In this document: positions 23,267-34,979 of the stretch, one piece after another
Numbering within the stretch: the first letter of the stretch is position 1
Layout of the letters: the number at the start of each line of letters is the position of its first letter
Assembly (NCBI GenBank): GCA_037039925.1
Contig: JAXRKP010000012.1
Span: 382,050 to 446,049, forward strand
DNA length: 64,000 nt
Source of the DNA: Doris montereyensis
Taxonomy: Eukaryota; Mollusca; Gastropoda; Nudibranchia; Dorididae
Direction of reading: 5' to 3'
Translations under genes and position numbers: made by a program
The notes under the pieces: model-generated
What the model was told of the DNA's origin: nothing
The model's database searches: none
The model's input: only the letters and a program-made list of their open reading frames with translations

Positions 23267-25608
23267 ATGTCTATCCTGAGCAACGAAGACTGGACAGTGC
23301 AAAAATGCATCATCTGCATTATCTACTCAAACTCAAAGTTTCCACATCAGCCATCCAAAAAGACTATGGAGGAATATAATGTTGTGCTAGATAATCAAGA
23401 CATTAGAAATTTCTCCAGGAAAGGCAAATCTAATGTACCTGATGAAGAGGACCTTTGGACTGAGGTAAATCAGCTAGCACAGGAAGGCACAGGTTGCGAA
23501 ATCATCACAGAGATGCAAGCGTTTGTGCTTCCATTATCTTTCTCCAGACTTCAGACATGAAAGCTGATTGGGCCAGGCTTCCCAAAGTCTTATTCTTAGA
23601 CAGCACATATAAAGTGAACAATAAATCTATGCCTTTGTTTTGTGATTTGTGATGGTGAGAACAAAGGTCGAATTGTGAGTTATGCTATTGTGCGTGATGA
23701 GAGAGCAGTGACGATCAGTCCCTTTTGGAATTGTTTTTGTAAAACATGACTCATCTAATCTGAAGACTGTAGTGGTAGATAAAGATTTCTCTGAAATCTC
23801 AGCAATAAAGGCCCTTTTGTCAGAAGTTTCAATTTGCTTTTGCTGATTCCACGTTGACCAGGCATTTCAACGCAAGCTGACTTGCATGCAACAAGGACAG
23901 AGATACTATCCTAAGCATTGTAAGATCAATGATGTATTGCACATCAGCAGTAGAGTATGGAATCCTGTTAATAAACAGATTACAGACCACTGCTTCTGAT
24001 GATTTTGTGGCATACTTTAACACAAATTGAAAAAATATTGAGACCTATTGGGTAGGTTATTGTATCCAAAATATGACACCTTTTGGCAATGGGACTAATA
24101 ACAATAACAATAATAACAATAATAACATGGTGGAGTCACACCATCAAATGCTAAAAAAAACCCAAACACTTATAACTTATCACATGTTACTAAATAAAAT
24201 ATCGGAAATGGTTCACATTTTGATAAGCTTGCAAAAAGAAACAGTAATCAACCGTGAGCGACAAAAGAAAAAGCTTGCTTTAAAGAAAAGACAAGTGATA
24301 ATTCCGACAGCATGTCCCACAGATGTTGCTGAAGACATATGTAAAACAACAACATACTATACTTCAAACATAACGAAAAGAGAGCTGGATTTGTGTTTCA
24401 GCGGAAATCTGCATGATCATGTTGTGGTGATGAAAGGAGGAGAGTATCAGGTAACTGACTCTGGAAAAGTGTATACTGTTTCAAATTCCCAGTGTACAGT
24501 GTTATACACATTCGTATTGCCAATTAACATGTCGACATGTTTTTTGCCAGTAGACAGTGCCTGAAAGAAAACCTCTTTCAGCTGGGTGACATACCCACCA
24601 AATTTCGCTTGAATAGATCTAACACACAAGACTCAAGTGAACCTACTGTTGGTCAAATCAATGTTGTCAAAGTAGGCCCTCATCAGACACCGAAATCATT
24701 ATCACAACATTAAAAAAATTATAAAAATGAAAAAGTTAAAGTTAAGCTTAGAATTACCATGTAGCTGATGCAGCATCAATCACAATGGCAGAAATGTCAC
24801 GATTCAATGATATACAAGTACAATACCCTCTCCACTTTACTTTTGAAATGTTGAAAGATGAGTCAGAGTCAGAGAGTAGGGTTGTGCAATCTAGACACTG
24901 CTGATAATACTGATATTGTATCACTATTATCAGTACCAGAGATTGGTACTGATACTAATACCATCTCTGGTAGGCCTACTGATACAATCTCTGGTGGTAC
25001 TGGATACAATCTCTGGTACTGATCTGATACAATCTCTGGTGGTATTGATGATACAATCTCTGGTACTGGTACTGATACAATCTCTGGTGGTACTGATGAT
25101 ACAATCTCTGGTACTGATACAATCTCTGGTGGTACTGATGATACAATCTCTGGTACTGATACAATCTCTGGTGGTAATGATGATACAATCTCTGGTGGTA
25201 CTGATACAGAGATTGTATCAGTACCAAGCAACCATGGCCAGGATACTAGTCTTGCTGGAGTACGTGTCACATTTGTGTGCCTTTCCATTTGCCCAAGAAG
25301 GTGGTTTGTACAGGAAGACCCAAACGGAAAAGGCAAGCTTGGACAGTTGGGAAGGGAAGAAAAGTAAAGTGGATCCGTCACGATTTGACAATACTGGTGC
25401 AAAATTTGTGCTTTCCAAATTCACTTCAGTTGAAGATATCACTAGAGTGGTTCAATTTGGGCAATTAGTTGCATCTGACATGGTAATCAATAATCCGGAA
25501 TTGATCACCCTCATTGACAATTTTATCATTGATAAATACCGCAAATTTTTTGATGATGACAGTTGGGCTGTATTTGAAACGTACAGAAACTCAAATCAAG
25601 AAACTTAG
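23267..25608 (+). pseudogene. decayed ZSWIM/MULE-type transposase-derived gene
   Basis: Pieces of one protein lie in order in several frames. 23,267-23,560 is an N-terminal region, continuing as DWARLPKVLFLDSTYKVNNK (DDE first Asp region) and, after a shift, ICDGENKGRIVSYAIVRDE, then KTVVVDKDFSEISAIKALLS (second Asp region) and FHVDQAFQRKLT. GNGTNN..VESHHQMLKKT follows at 24,080-24,160, with an inserted (AAT)n Asn tract, then a SWIM-like Cys/His block (QCTVLYTF .. C-H, frameshifted at ~24,540) and FFASRQCLKENLFQLGDIPT. 24,766-24,903 gives AEMSRFNDIQVQYPLHF. After a tandem array, LPKKVVCTGRPKRKRQ and a 100-residue C-terminus ending DDDSWAVFETYRNSNQET lie at 25,270-25,608. This order (MULE core, SWIM finger, GRPK linker, acidic tail) is that of ZSWIM-like proteins. 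Multiple stops and shifts make it non-functional. Confidence 0.72.
24900..25215 (+). repeat. ~24-27-bp minisatellite inside the ZSWIM-like pseudogene
   Basis: A dozen or so units of TACTGATACAATCTCTGGTGG with and without an extra GAT, with two inverted units at the ends (ACCAGAGATTGGTACTGATA near 24,937; CAGAGATTGTATCAGTACC near 25,206). It falls between two coding blocks of the pseudogene, so it expanded within or inserted into the former linker. Confidence 0.9.
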
Positions 25609-25671
25609 CTGAACTATTAATGATGGCATAAGAATAAGATACCGGTACTAGCATTTTATTTGTTATTAGTT

Positions 25672-25672
25672 T

Positions 25673-25703
<31 letters not shown>

Positions 25704-25708
25704 GTGTG
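25672..25708 (+). repeat. (GT)n microsatellite
   Basis: Interrupted GT run about 65 bases after the last codon of the ZSWIM-like pseudogene. Confidence 0.95.
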
Positions 25709-25844
25709 AACATGTACATGATGTACACTGCATGTGTATATGAAGAAATGCATGCTTCAAATTTTAAGTTAATCTGATCATCCACGTGCACATTTCAGTT
25801 TCTCGTTTTGATCTCATCATGTGTACCCTTTATTACCTGGTAGG

Positions 25845-26785
25845 CCTACTAGTACTACTAGTTTCTATGCTAGTAAATGTGAATACAGTATTAGTAGTAC
25901 TACTAGTTTCTATGCTAGTAAATGTGAATGAATACAGTATTAGTAGTACTACTACTAGTTTCTATGCTAGTAAATGTGAATACAGTATTAGTAGTACTAC
26001 TATTTTCTATGCTAGTAAATGTGAATACAGTATTAGTAGTACTACTAGTTTCTATGCTAGTAAATGTGAATACAGTATTAGTAGTACTACAGTATTAGTT
26101 TCTATGCTAGTAAATGTGAATACAGTATTAGTAGTACTACTAGTTTCTATGCTAGTAAATGTGAATACAGTATTAGTAGTACTACTAGTTTCTATGCTAG
26201 TAAATGTGTACTAATACTAGTAAATGTATTAGTAGTACTACTAGTTTCTATGCTAGTAAATGTGAATACAGTATTAGTAGTACTACTAGTTTCTATGCTA
26301 GTAAATGTGAATACAGTATTAGTAGTACTACTAGTTTCTATGCTAGTAAATGTGAATACAGTATTAGTAGTACTACTAGTTTCTATGCTAGTAAATGTGA
26401 ATACAGTATTAGTAGTACTTACTAGTTTCTATGCTAGTAAATGTGAATACAGTATTAGTATGCTAGTAAATGTGAATACAGTATTAGTAGTACTACTAGT
26501 TTCTATGCTAGTAAATGTGAATACAGTATTAGTAGTACTACTAGTTTCTATGCTAGTAAATGTGAATACAGTATTAGTAGTACTAGTAAATGTGAATAGT
26601 TTCTATGCTAGTAAATGTGAATACAGTATTAGTAGTACTATTAGTTTCTATGCTAGTAAATGTGAATACAGTATTAGTAGTACTACTAGTTTCTATGCTA
26701 GTAAATGTGAATACAGTATTAGTAGTACTACTAGTTTCTATGCTAGTAAATGTGAATACAGTATTGTGCTAGTAAATGTGAAATT
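25845..26785 (+). repeat. 45-bp minisatellite
   Basis: About 19 units of GTAGTACTACTAGTTTCTAT plus GCTAGTAAATGTGAATACAGTATTA-type sequence, with deletions of 9-24 bp in scattered copies. The unit is rich in the palindromes AGTACT and ACTAGT. 45 is a multiple of three, so repeat frames stay open; no gene is called. Confidence 0.96.
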
Positions 26786-26917
26786 TGTCTATGTTGCTCT
26801 TCAGTCATGTTTCTATGCAAACTTTGATTACTTTGAATAAAAAGATGTGACTTTATAATTGCTGTGTTTATCAAATCATTCAGACAGACTGTTAATGTGA
26901 CTTTGAGAGAAAATATT

Positions 26918-27430
26918 ATTACAGAGATAGACAGAGGACAGAGAGAAAGAGATTATTACAGAGATAGACAGAGGCAGAGAGAAAGAGATTATTACAGAGA
27001 TAGACAGAGGCAGAGAGAAAGAGATTATTACAGAGATAGACAGAGGCAGAGAGAAAGAGATTATTACACAGATAGACAGAGGCAGAGAGAGATTATTACA
27101 GAGATAGACAGGCAGAGAGAAAGAGATTATTACAGAGATAGACAGAGGCAGAGAGAAAGAGATTATTACAGAGATAGACAGAGGCAGGGAGAAAGATTAT
27201 TACAGAGATAGACAGAGACAGGGAGAAAGATTATTACAGAGATAGACAGAGGCAGGGAGAAAGATTATTACAGAGATAGACAGAGACAGGGAGAAAGAGA
27301 TTATTACAGAGATAGACAGAGGCAGAGAGAAAGAGATTATTACAGAGATAGACAGAGAGAAAGAGATTATTACAGAGATAGACAGAGACTATTACAGAGA
27401 TAGACAGAGGCAGAGAGAAAGAGATTATTA
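26918..27430 (+). repeat. 36-bp purine-rich minisatellite
   Basis: About 14 units of ATTATTACAGAGATAGACAG plus AGGCAGAGAGAAAGAG, some shortened. The plus strand is nearly all purine apart from short TATTAC blocks. Confidence 0.95.
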
Positions 27431-27587
27431 ATTAGTATAGTAATAGTATTACTTAGTTGACTCTAGAGCTAGCTTCTCTATCGTGGATTGGGCAATGCCG
27501 TCTATATCATAAGAAGGCCGTGACAGTGACAGTTCAGAGAGAAATAGATTATTAGTTGACTCTATTAGATCTAGATACCATCTAGTG

Positions 27588-27729
27588 TGTCTAAAAATGC
27601 GGGGATCCAGTTAAAATTAATATCGGGTCTTTCGATGAATAGCTACACTACATCGACATTTTAATTTTAATAAATTTTAGGCTTCAACTTCAATCGATTG
27701 CTCACATGGATCCCCCGCATTTCTAGACA
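27588..27729. mobile_element. 142-bp MITE-like inverted-repeat element
   Basis: The ends are inverted repeats: TGTCTAAAAATGCGGGGATC at the left and the complement of it, GATCCCCCGCATTTCTAGACA without its first base, at the right. The AT-rich centre has no ORF. It sits between direct repeats of a ~50-bp flanking unit (GGGCAATGC.GTCTA.ATCA, GAAGGCCGTGA) at 27,490, 27,770 and 27,895. Confidence 0.72.
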
Positions 27730-28044
27730 AACTTCAAATCTAATACACTTCTATTTCTTCTATCGATGACTGAACAATGCCATCTACATCAAGAACAAGA
27801 AGGCCGTGAAGGTGTGACAGTCGGAGAGAAAGAGAGTATAGTAATATTAGTTGACTCTAGATCTAGACCTAGCTTCTTATTCGAGTGATGACTGGGCAAT
27901 GCAGTCTACTCTACATCAAGTCAAGAGGGCTGTGCCGTTGGCCTACCGGTGTCTTCGACATGTCAACAAACGCATAACCCTTATTTCCGCAACATGTCGT
28001 GAAATAAACGGTTATGTGTTTTTTCACATGTGGAAATAACGGCT

Positions 28045-28245
28045 GCGGGAATAAAAAGGGAAACAAGCCAAGCCAACTGTCCCCTCTCTCACATTGCCCA
28101 CATTCATTCCGATCAAGCCAACTGTCCCCTCTTTCACGTTCACATTGCCCACATTGATTCCGATCAAGCCAACTGTCCCCTCTTTCACGTTCACATTGCC
28201 CACATTCATTCCGAATAAGACTGGTGCAATAAATAAGGAAACAAG
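28045..28245 (+). repeat. three-and-a-half ~51-bp units
   Basis: Units of CAAGCCAACTGTCCCCTCTT plus TCACGTTCACATTGCCCACATTGATTCCGA-type sequence at 28,066, 28,114 and 28,165, the first shorter. They are flanked on both sides by AATAAA..GGAAACAAGCCAAG, so the array grew inside that sequence. Confidence 0.9.
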
Positions 28246-28249
28246 CCAA

Positions 28250-31203
28250 GTCAGGAGTCATAATTTATTGAAGTACAGATGCTGTCATTGACCTGGATTA
28301 CATGTTTTGTTCAAAAAATCAGATTATGAGCTTGTAGTTGCAAGGGAAAAAAAATGATACATAATATATAATATAAATGCCAGGGGATTACAGTCTGCTT
28401 GGGCCAACACATTTATGCTTAGTTATTTGAAATGAGAGATCCCCTTTGAGCTCTGATTCAAAGAGCAAATCAGTTTTTCATGAAACGAAACAATGGATGT
28501 GTAATAAAATAGAAAAAAAAGAAAAAAAAAAAAAAAAAAAAAAAACAATGGAAAAAAAGAGACCCAAACAAGAAAAAGTATTAAAAAGATTGCAAAGGTA
28601 GACTGAAAATATAAGCGCAATCCTGTGATAAAAGATTAAGTTGTTTTGTATTTTTTTTGGTTATCATTTTTTAAAATTATCTCCCTGGCAATAATATAAA
28701 GAAAAAAAAAAACCCAACAAACTCCTGGGGGAAAAAAAGATGGGGAAAGAATAGATGAAAACAAAGCTTCTAGTAAAAATGTAAAATGTATATTTCATAA
28801 AAAAAAAAAAGAAGGAAAAAGAAATATGAAAAATGGAAAACATGGGCTCTGTCACCGCCAGAGTACTAATATTATTAGAAATAAAACAATGAGAAATGAA
28901 AAGAACTGTAAACAGAGTCATGCCACAAGGGCGCGGTCAGACCGCAGAGTACTATAAAATTTTAAAAACAAATCAGGTAACTACACTGTTGTTCAATCAA
29001 GGACGCCACGAGTTACAATAATTATTAGGTATTTTGACCAATTTCAAATGATGTGTATGGCGACTGTACCTCATTTTGACAACTGGCCGTGACGACCGAC
29101 GCCTCCGCCAAATTTGGTGGTATCCACTTGTATGCATTTCAAACAGCATCATTGTGGCAAGCAAAACCAGTCAGTGAAAACTTTATTCCCGTTAATTATT
29201 AGTATAATGATGTTAATGCACGTTTCAATAAGGAAAGAAAACAGGTAATTTCTTTAGCATAGCAGAAGATTGAGAAACTGGCTATGAAATTTGAGGCAGG
29301 ATCACGTTGCACATCTCATTCATCACTTGACACCCCCCCCCCTCCCAGCAGCCCCGTTGCTACATAAATGATGGGCGTTACAGTTAAAGCATCAAGAAAA
29401 AATTGTTACTCTTTTTGGTTTCACAACATTAAGGCCAGAAAAAAACGAAGTGCTTTCCTACATGACCAATGTTCTCTGCAAGATGGCAGAGAGAAAATTA
29501 AGAATCTGACACAAACTGTTTATACTTGTAACATTTCAGAATCAGTTCCTTTTTATTTCAGTAATGGATGAACCCCACAGAGCAGAAGGCATTTCAACGC
29601 TGTAGACAGACACACAGACCCTACTACACAAAAAAAAAAAAAATCATTAAAAAATCAGGATAATGAGAAGTGCATTACCGAGAAGAGTGCCCCAAATAAC
29701 ACAGTCAACACCAGGACAAAGTACATTCAAACTAAAATATAAAAACTTTCATCCTTACATTATGTAGAAAAGCCCGCCCACAATGGGAAGTTGAACATAA
29801 ACAGGACTCACAATCAACATAAAAAATAAATAAAAATAAAATAACTAATTCCCAAAAAACCCAAGGAGTCAGCACCATAATAATATATTCATTGACAATA
29901 GAGAAAAATTCCCCTTTTTTTTTAAGCCAAACCATTACATGGTATTCTTAGTGCTTCATTACTTCCAGTTGCCCTATCAAATTTCACAGCAATTAAGCTT
30001 GCAACCTGCCTTCCAATGCACACATTGATTTTCAGCATGCATGGAGAAAAATAATGTGTAACAATTTGGTACTAATATTATATAAATAGCTATTATTCAA
30101 GGAATACACAGAGCTCTCCAAGACTCCACATATATATCTATTTGTGAATACACTGTGTAATGATCAATGTCTTTCATTTCAAAACGGCGTAAAAATATTT
30201 TATGTGATGAAGTTCTACATAGACTTTCCTTTTTAAAAATCAAACCTCTTAATAATTACAAAAAAATTACAGCTTCTAAATCAAGTGAAAAAAAGAAAAT
30301 GAAAATTCAAACACACTTGCAAATAAATATATGTTTATGTAGGTAAACTGCTTGGCTGCGCAACTCACTAGCATACTGGAAGAATCCACTTTCTCACATG
30401 TCCATTTTGTATTGTATACATTCACAGTAGAAACAATAATGTACAAAAAGATAAAGAGAGTGAAGAAGTACCGTATTAGACTTGAGTTAATTAAATGAGC
30501 AGATTTTTCATTCTTTTTAAAGAAGGAAAATCTGTGTCTATCTTTTTGGCTAACGAACAACTGCAGTACGAGAAGAGGAAAAATGTCTGTCTCAATGTTT
30601 ACACATGGAAGTCAAAAGGGTCTACAAGGATTAAAACGGAAAAAGATGTGAAGACAGAGAGAGAGAGAAAGAAAAGAAAAAAAGAAAAGAAAAAAAAAGC
30701 AATTATTTTGAATGAAAGGTCTAAAGTCCAAACTGTTTATTCGCCTGACGAAAGGATGTAAGTTATCAGCAGCAGCAGCCACAAGACACAGGCAACTGTT
30801 AAGTGTTAGCTGAAGTTTTGTTTGTGTGCAAATTTAGTATATAAAACAACACAGCTCTCTCGACTTGTGACAAAGGACAGTCATTACAGACAAGAGATTC
30901 ACTTAAAATCACAGGACTCAATAGCTACTAAGAGTTTCTTCGTCTTTGAGTTGTATTTTTTTAAAGTGCATCAGGACAGTTTTAAATGTTTTCAACAGGA
31001 AATCATACCTTTACAGACAAAAATTGTGGCAAACCAAGAAAATTTTCAGAGCATATGAAATACAATGCTTCAAATCAGTCAACCGTCCAAATATACATTA
31101 GACTGACTGAAAGAGAAGGAAGAGGAAAAATAACAACAAACAACATACAAAACCCTTCTTGCATGCCCTAAAAAGATGTATATAAAAAGCCTGCAGTCAT
31201 TAT
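28250..31203 (-). other. region downstream of the CVVL Rho exon; likely 3' UTR in part
   Basis: No coding frame of note. On the minus strand AATAAA occurs at 30,736-30,741, 29,552-29,557, 29,182-29,187 and 28,265-28,270 (TTTATT on plus); the first, about 460 bases after the stop, is the most economical end for the Rho transcript. Poly-A/T stretches lie at 28,512-28,545, 28,800 and 29,630. A C run lies at 29,332-29,342. Confidence 0.45.
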
Positions 31204-31476
31204 TCACAATACTACGCAAGTACCCTTCTTCTTCTTTTTGGTCTGAAGGGCAGCTCTTGTTGCGGTTTCAAACACCTCACGCACCCCTTCCTTGGTCTTT
31301 GCAGAGCATTCCAAATATGAAAATGCATTTATCTTTTCCGCCATGGCACGGCCTTCCTCTGGTCGGACTGGCTCTTGTTTCATTTTCATCAACTCGCGTT
31401 TGGTACTCTCATCATTGCGCAGATCCTTCTTGTTCCCAACTAAGATGATAGGAACACTTGGACAGAAATGTCGCAC
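31204..31476 (-). CDS. RHOA: Rho GTPase, downstream version, last exon (C-terminus CVVL)
   Basis: The acceptor TTTTTACAG|GTGCGACAT gives [18 protein letters not shown]: residues 103-120 with the NKKD guanine-specificity motif at 117-120. It continues through the Rho insert helix ([20 protein letters not shown]), the [20 protein letters not shown] block (SAK at 160-162) and ends [15 protein letters not shown] before TGA at 31,204. The polybasic run and CAAX box ending in Leu predict geranylgeranylation and plasma-membrane targeting, as in RhoA. With exons 44,435-44,590 and 34,136-34,285 it makes 192 residues. It differs from the 39,271 exon mainly in the insert region (residues 123-145) and the C-terminal tail. 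Confidence 0.95.
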   Translation of the reverse strand: MRHFCPSVPIILVGNKKDLRNDESTKRELMKMKQEPVRPEEGRAMAEKINAFSYLECSAKTKEGVREVFETATRAALQTKKKKKGTCVVL

Positions 31477-32142
31477 CTGTAAAAATATCAAGGGTTGAGT
31501 GTGATACATATAAATTGTGTCAACAGGGATATTTCATTTTAAAATTCAAAATGATATTAACAACAAAATATATCTTAATGCCACTTCATTGAAAAAAAAG
31601 ACAGAAGATCTGCTAGCACAACTAAAAAAACAAGTCATATAAAAAAATCAACAACCCAACCCAACAGACCCCACACAGGCCTAGTAGCAGTCAAGATTAC
31701 CATGTTTTTGAGGAGATTTTAGAAAAAATTGAGGAGATTTTAGTGAAGATTTGAGGAGAATTTACACTTAAGTGACATACACGGAGCACTGAAGACCAAA
31801 AGAGAAAATAATATGTACGTGATCTATGCCATGTGCCTGATTGGTTAGGCTGCTGGACTTGAGATCAGAGCTAGACCAAAATTTTTGCTCCTTGGGAATG
31901 AGAGACAGAGAGTGAGACAGACAGAGATAGAGAGACAGACAGACACAGAGAGACACATACACACAGATGAAGATCGACTTGAAGAGAGACAGCAACAGAC
32001 AAAGAGAGCAGACAGACACAGAGAAAGAAAGACAGAGAAAGATAGAGAGAGAGAGAAACAGAGAGAGAGAGAGATGCGTGACATAAATAACACCCCAAGA
32101 AGCAGAAGCTCACATATCTCAGGCTGGTCATTTCATTTGTGT
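31477..32142. other. Rho intron, with GA-rich microsatellite
   Basis: Intron between the two exons of the downstream Rho version. 31,900-32,075 is an imperfect GACA/GAGA tract. A tRNA-like fragment (CCTGATTGGTTAGGCTGCTG, 31,836-31,855) may be a SINE head, without a matching B box. Confidence 0.6.
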
Positions 32143-33515
32143 CAGGGTGCCCAGCAAAAAGTCAACTGAAAATTTCCTACCTCAACACAAAAAATCCTAC
32201 CTAGGAAACGAAATACTCTCCCGGCGCCAGAAACTGAGAACAGCGTAAATATTTCCAACTTTAATGCATTATTATAAATTGTCAAATCAAATTATAAATG
32301 AATGTCTTTCTAGTGCATCTCAATGGAATGAAAAGTGATCACACATTTCTTTCATGTTTCACTTTGGATTAATAATATTTCAGCTTTTTCCCAGGCATTT
32401 CTGAAAAAATGATAATTCTGATAGATCTAGATCTAGTAGTGATAGATCTAGACCTACCCCTATCATTTCACAAAACATGCAAACAGTGCCCCACTCCCTC
32501 TTTCTTTCTTCTTCAATAAAACCGAAATCTAGATCTAGATCTAAATAGTACATGATTGCTTTCTTCCCAGTTCTACCCTTTCCCACTCATGTCTACACTG
32601 TAGTGGAAGACATATTCGTTATTTCTCTCTTTCTCTTCCGATACCGTATGTCAGACTCAGTCGCCTCTTGTTTTGCCATCATAATAATATGTTTTCACAT
32701 TGACTTTCTTCACCCTGTCCCCTTCCCTAACTCTATTCTGCTATCAGGCCGTGCGTGCATGATATACCTTCGATCACCCAACACCCTCTATTCTCACTAA
32801 ACGCTTGTATAAAATTTGCCTTTCGGTCATCCGTAAACTCTCGACTCTCCATATATACTCTCTCTCTCTAATACTAATACACACATTAAACACACACAAA
32901 CATTTTGTCTAGCCTTCTTACACACACACACTGTGCGATCGGACTTAAAATATGCCCTCTGTCTCTCTCCCTTTGACACGAACCGTACAACGTGCGCGAT
33001 TGGCTTAAAAACACACACGGCATTCTTAATCTCTCCAGAGCAAAAGTCAAGGAGGCTGGGTCACGGTAGGCTATTGGTATAGGCGCTAAAACTAAAGAAA
33101 GTATTGAAAACTTTGGTTCGAAATCTGATACTAATTCCCCGGGCAAACTTTACAATTTTAAAGAAGGTATCGGAATCCTTTCGTTTCAACATGAAAGAAT
33201 CGCCAGACAGCAAAGCATGCAAGACGGGAAATGGATGAGAAAATGATGATTCATCGTCCACAAATTTATTAACATTTTTCTGTTTCGTGGTGCCGATAAT
33301 TGTTCATGTCTACTTCGATTTCCTGATTTTCTCTCATGTTCGTCCTCAATACATCATTTCCCCTGGTGTTTTCTCGACCGGGAAACATTTTTTTTCATTT
33401 TAAAGGATTTCCTTGATGCATGGAAACCCTGTTTTTACTACCTGAACCCCAAGACATCAATTTCCGACCTGGGCATGAAAAATCTGACATATTTCTGACC
33501 TTGCTGGACACCCTG
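32143..33515. mobile_element. putative non-autonomous hAT-like element, 1.37 kb
   Basis: Starts CAGGGTGCCCAGCAA and ends in the near-perfect inverted match TTGCTGGACACCCTG. CAGGG-type ends are typical of hAT elements (family knowledge; assignment is inference). An 8-bp target duplication is not clean (ATTTGTGT left, CTGTGTGC right). No transposase ORF. Two interior blocks match 45,208-45,415 and 46,795-47,240 in the same order, so it is a repeated element. It lies inside the intron of the downstream Rho version. Confidence 0.65.
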
Positions 33516-34135
33516 CTGTGTGCATTAAAATTAAACACTAAAAATAGCTTTTGAATTGCTATAGCAAACAAGATATGCTTGAAAGAAGCAATATTATTAT
33601 TTTAAATACGAAAAGCCTGCAAGTCTGTATCTCAACATGCAAGCTGTTTTAAAAACAAACATGGTTGTATTAATAAACACCTCAATTCACCTGATATTGA
33701 TACTAGTGATACTTATTCTTGTAAATTTATCAGCATTAATAGGAAAGCCCTGCTCAGATAGCCTGAAAATCCATCTAGTCTCCAATAAACTGGATTTCTG
33801 CGTGTAGTCGAATGTTCTAAACCGCAATTTATGTAGATTGTTTTTTTGTTTAATCGCCCACCAACAGCCCATGTTATGTCGAGAATAAAAATATTTTGTA
33901 AATTGCGTACACATAAAGTTACGATTTTGTTTATTTTTAATTTAGAGAAAAGTGATGAAACAGCCACTATTAAGAAAAAAGAGAGGTCATGAACCCCTCT
34001 TCTGATCTTGGATTTCAGCAAATTAAATCTTTGCTAAAATGTCGCAGTAGCCATTTCATAAAACTAATCGAAAGTAACTGACTGTAAACTTAAATTATAA
34101 AAAACAATTTTCAGTGAAAAAAATAAATATATTAC

Positions 34136-34285
34136 CTCTGGCGTCCATTTTTCTGGAATGTTCTCCAAACTGTCAGGGCTATCAATGGAGAAGCACATGA
34201 GAATCACGTCTGTGTCGGGGTAAGAGAGTGGTCGTAGTCTATCATAGTCTTCTTGTCCAGCTGTATCCCATAAGGCTAATTCAAC
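34136..34285 (-). CDS. RHOA: Rho GTPase, downstream version, switch II exon
   Basis: The acceptor TTCCTTCACAG|GTTGAA and the donor CCAGAG|GTAATA bound exactly 50 codons, phase 0 at both ends: residues 53-102, [20 protein letters not shown] (DTAGQ, switch II) through [10 protein letters not shown]. The peptide is identical to the first 50 residues of the exon at 39,271-39,696, yet 17 of 150 bases differ, all silent third positions. That pattern requires selection on both copies after an old duplication. It needs the shared P-loop exon at 44,435; no second P-loop exon is visible between 34,286 and 39,270. Confidence 0.95.
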
Positions 34286-34586
34286 CTGTGAAGGAAGTCA
34301 TTGATAGTATGTCAGGACAGGCGATTCAGGGCAACATTCTAAATGTTAAATGGCACACCAGAACGACAATTTGCATACATGGAGATCAGGGGTTAATATT
34401 AATATTAAAAAACCAATAGGAGAATACAGTAGTAGCGGTCTAAGAACAGGTTTCCCAGCACCATGGTCCGTTACCAACATGTTATTTCAGGAAGCAGATT
34501 TTTCCTACATAAATTGACCTCTTAATAATACATGTGGACCTACTACCAGTATCACAAGATACCTCACAGGTCAAAGTTGGCAAGAT

Positions 34587-34937
34587 AGATCAATTTTTTC
34601 ATAGACTTCAAATATGATCAAGTCATGCTCTCATCTGTACTAAATAGGTGTTGACAGCAACCTCTCTCCCTGCTTCAAATATGATCAAGTCATGCTATCA
34701 TCTGAACTAAATAGTTGTTGACAGCAACCTCTCTCCCTGTTTCAAATATGATCAAGTCATGCTCTCATCTGTTCTAAATAGGTGTTGACAGCAACCTCTC
34801 TCCCTGTTTCAAATATGATCAAGTCATGCTATCATCTGTTCTAAATAGGTGCTGACAGCAACCTCTCTCCCTGTTTCAAATATGATCAAGTCATGCTATC
34901 ATCTGTTCTAAATAGGTGCTGACAGCAACCTCTCTCT
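34587..34937. repeat. 67-bp minisatellite, five units
   Basis: Units of TTTCAAATATGATCAAGTCA, TGCTCTCATCTGTTCTAAAT and AGGTGTTGACAGCAACCTCT with period 67. It lies between the two alternative Rho 3' halves. Confidence 0.93.
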
Positions 34938-34979
34938 CCCTGCCAGAAGGAAAGGAGCCACTTTTATCCACCTGGGCCT

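Noticed and set aside
23829..24023. Minus-strand frame at 23,829-24,023
   Set aside because: It is the shadow of the plus-strand ZSWIM-like fragments (FHVDQAFQRKLT and following).
25786..26840. Open frames of 142 and 196 codons in the 45-bp array
   Set aside because: Repeat translation (VLVVLLVSMLVNVNT). Unit deletions break it repeatedly.
30495..30761. 88-codon Lys-rich plus-strand frame
   Set aside because: Lies in probable Rho 3' UTR, antisense. The Lys/Glu richness comes from an A/G-rich tract.
31836..31880. tRNA gene
   Set aside because: Only an A-box-like stretch (CCTGATTGGTTAGGCTGCTG) is present. No B box or acceptor stem was found; probably SINE debris.
32143..33515. 8-bp hAT target duplication
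   Set aside because: ATTTGTGT and CTGTGTGC do not match as an 8-bp duplication; only a shifted TGTGT is shared. Left as unconfirmed.
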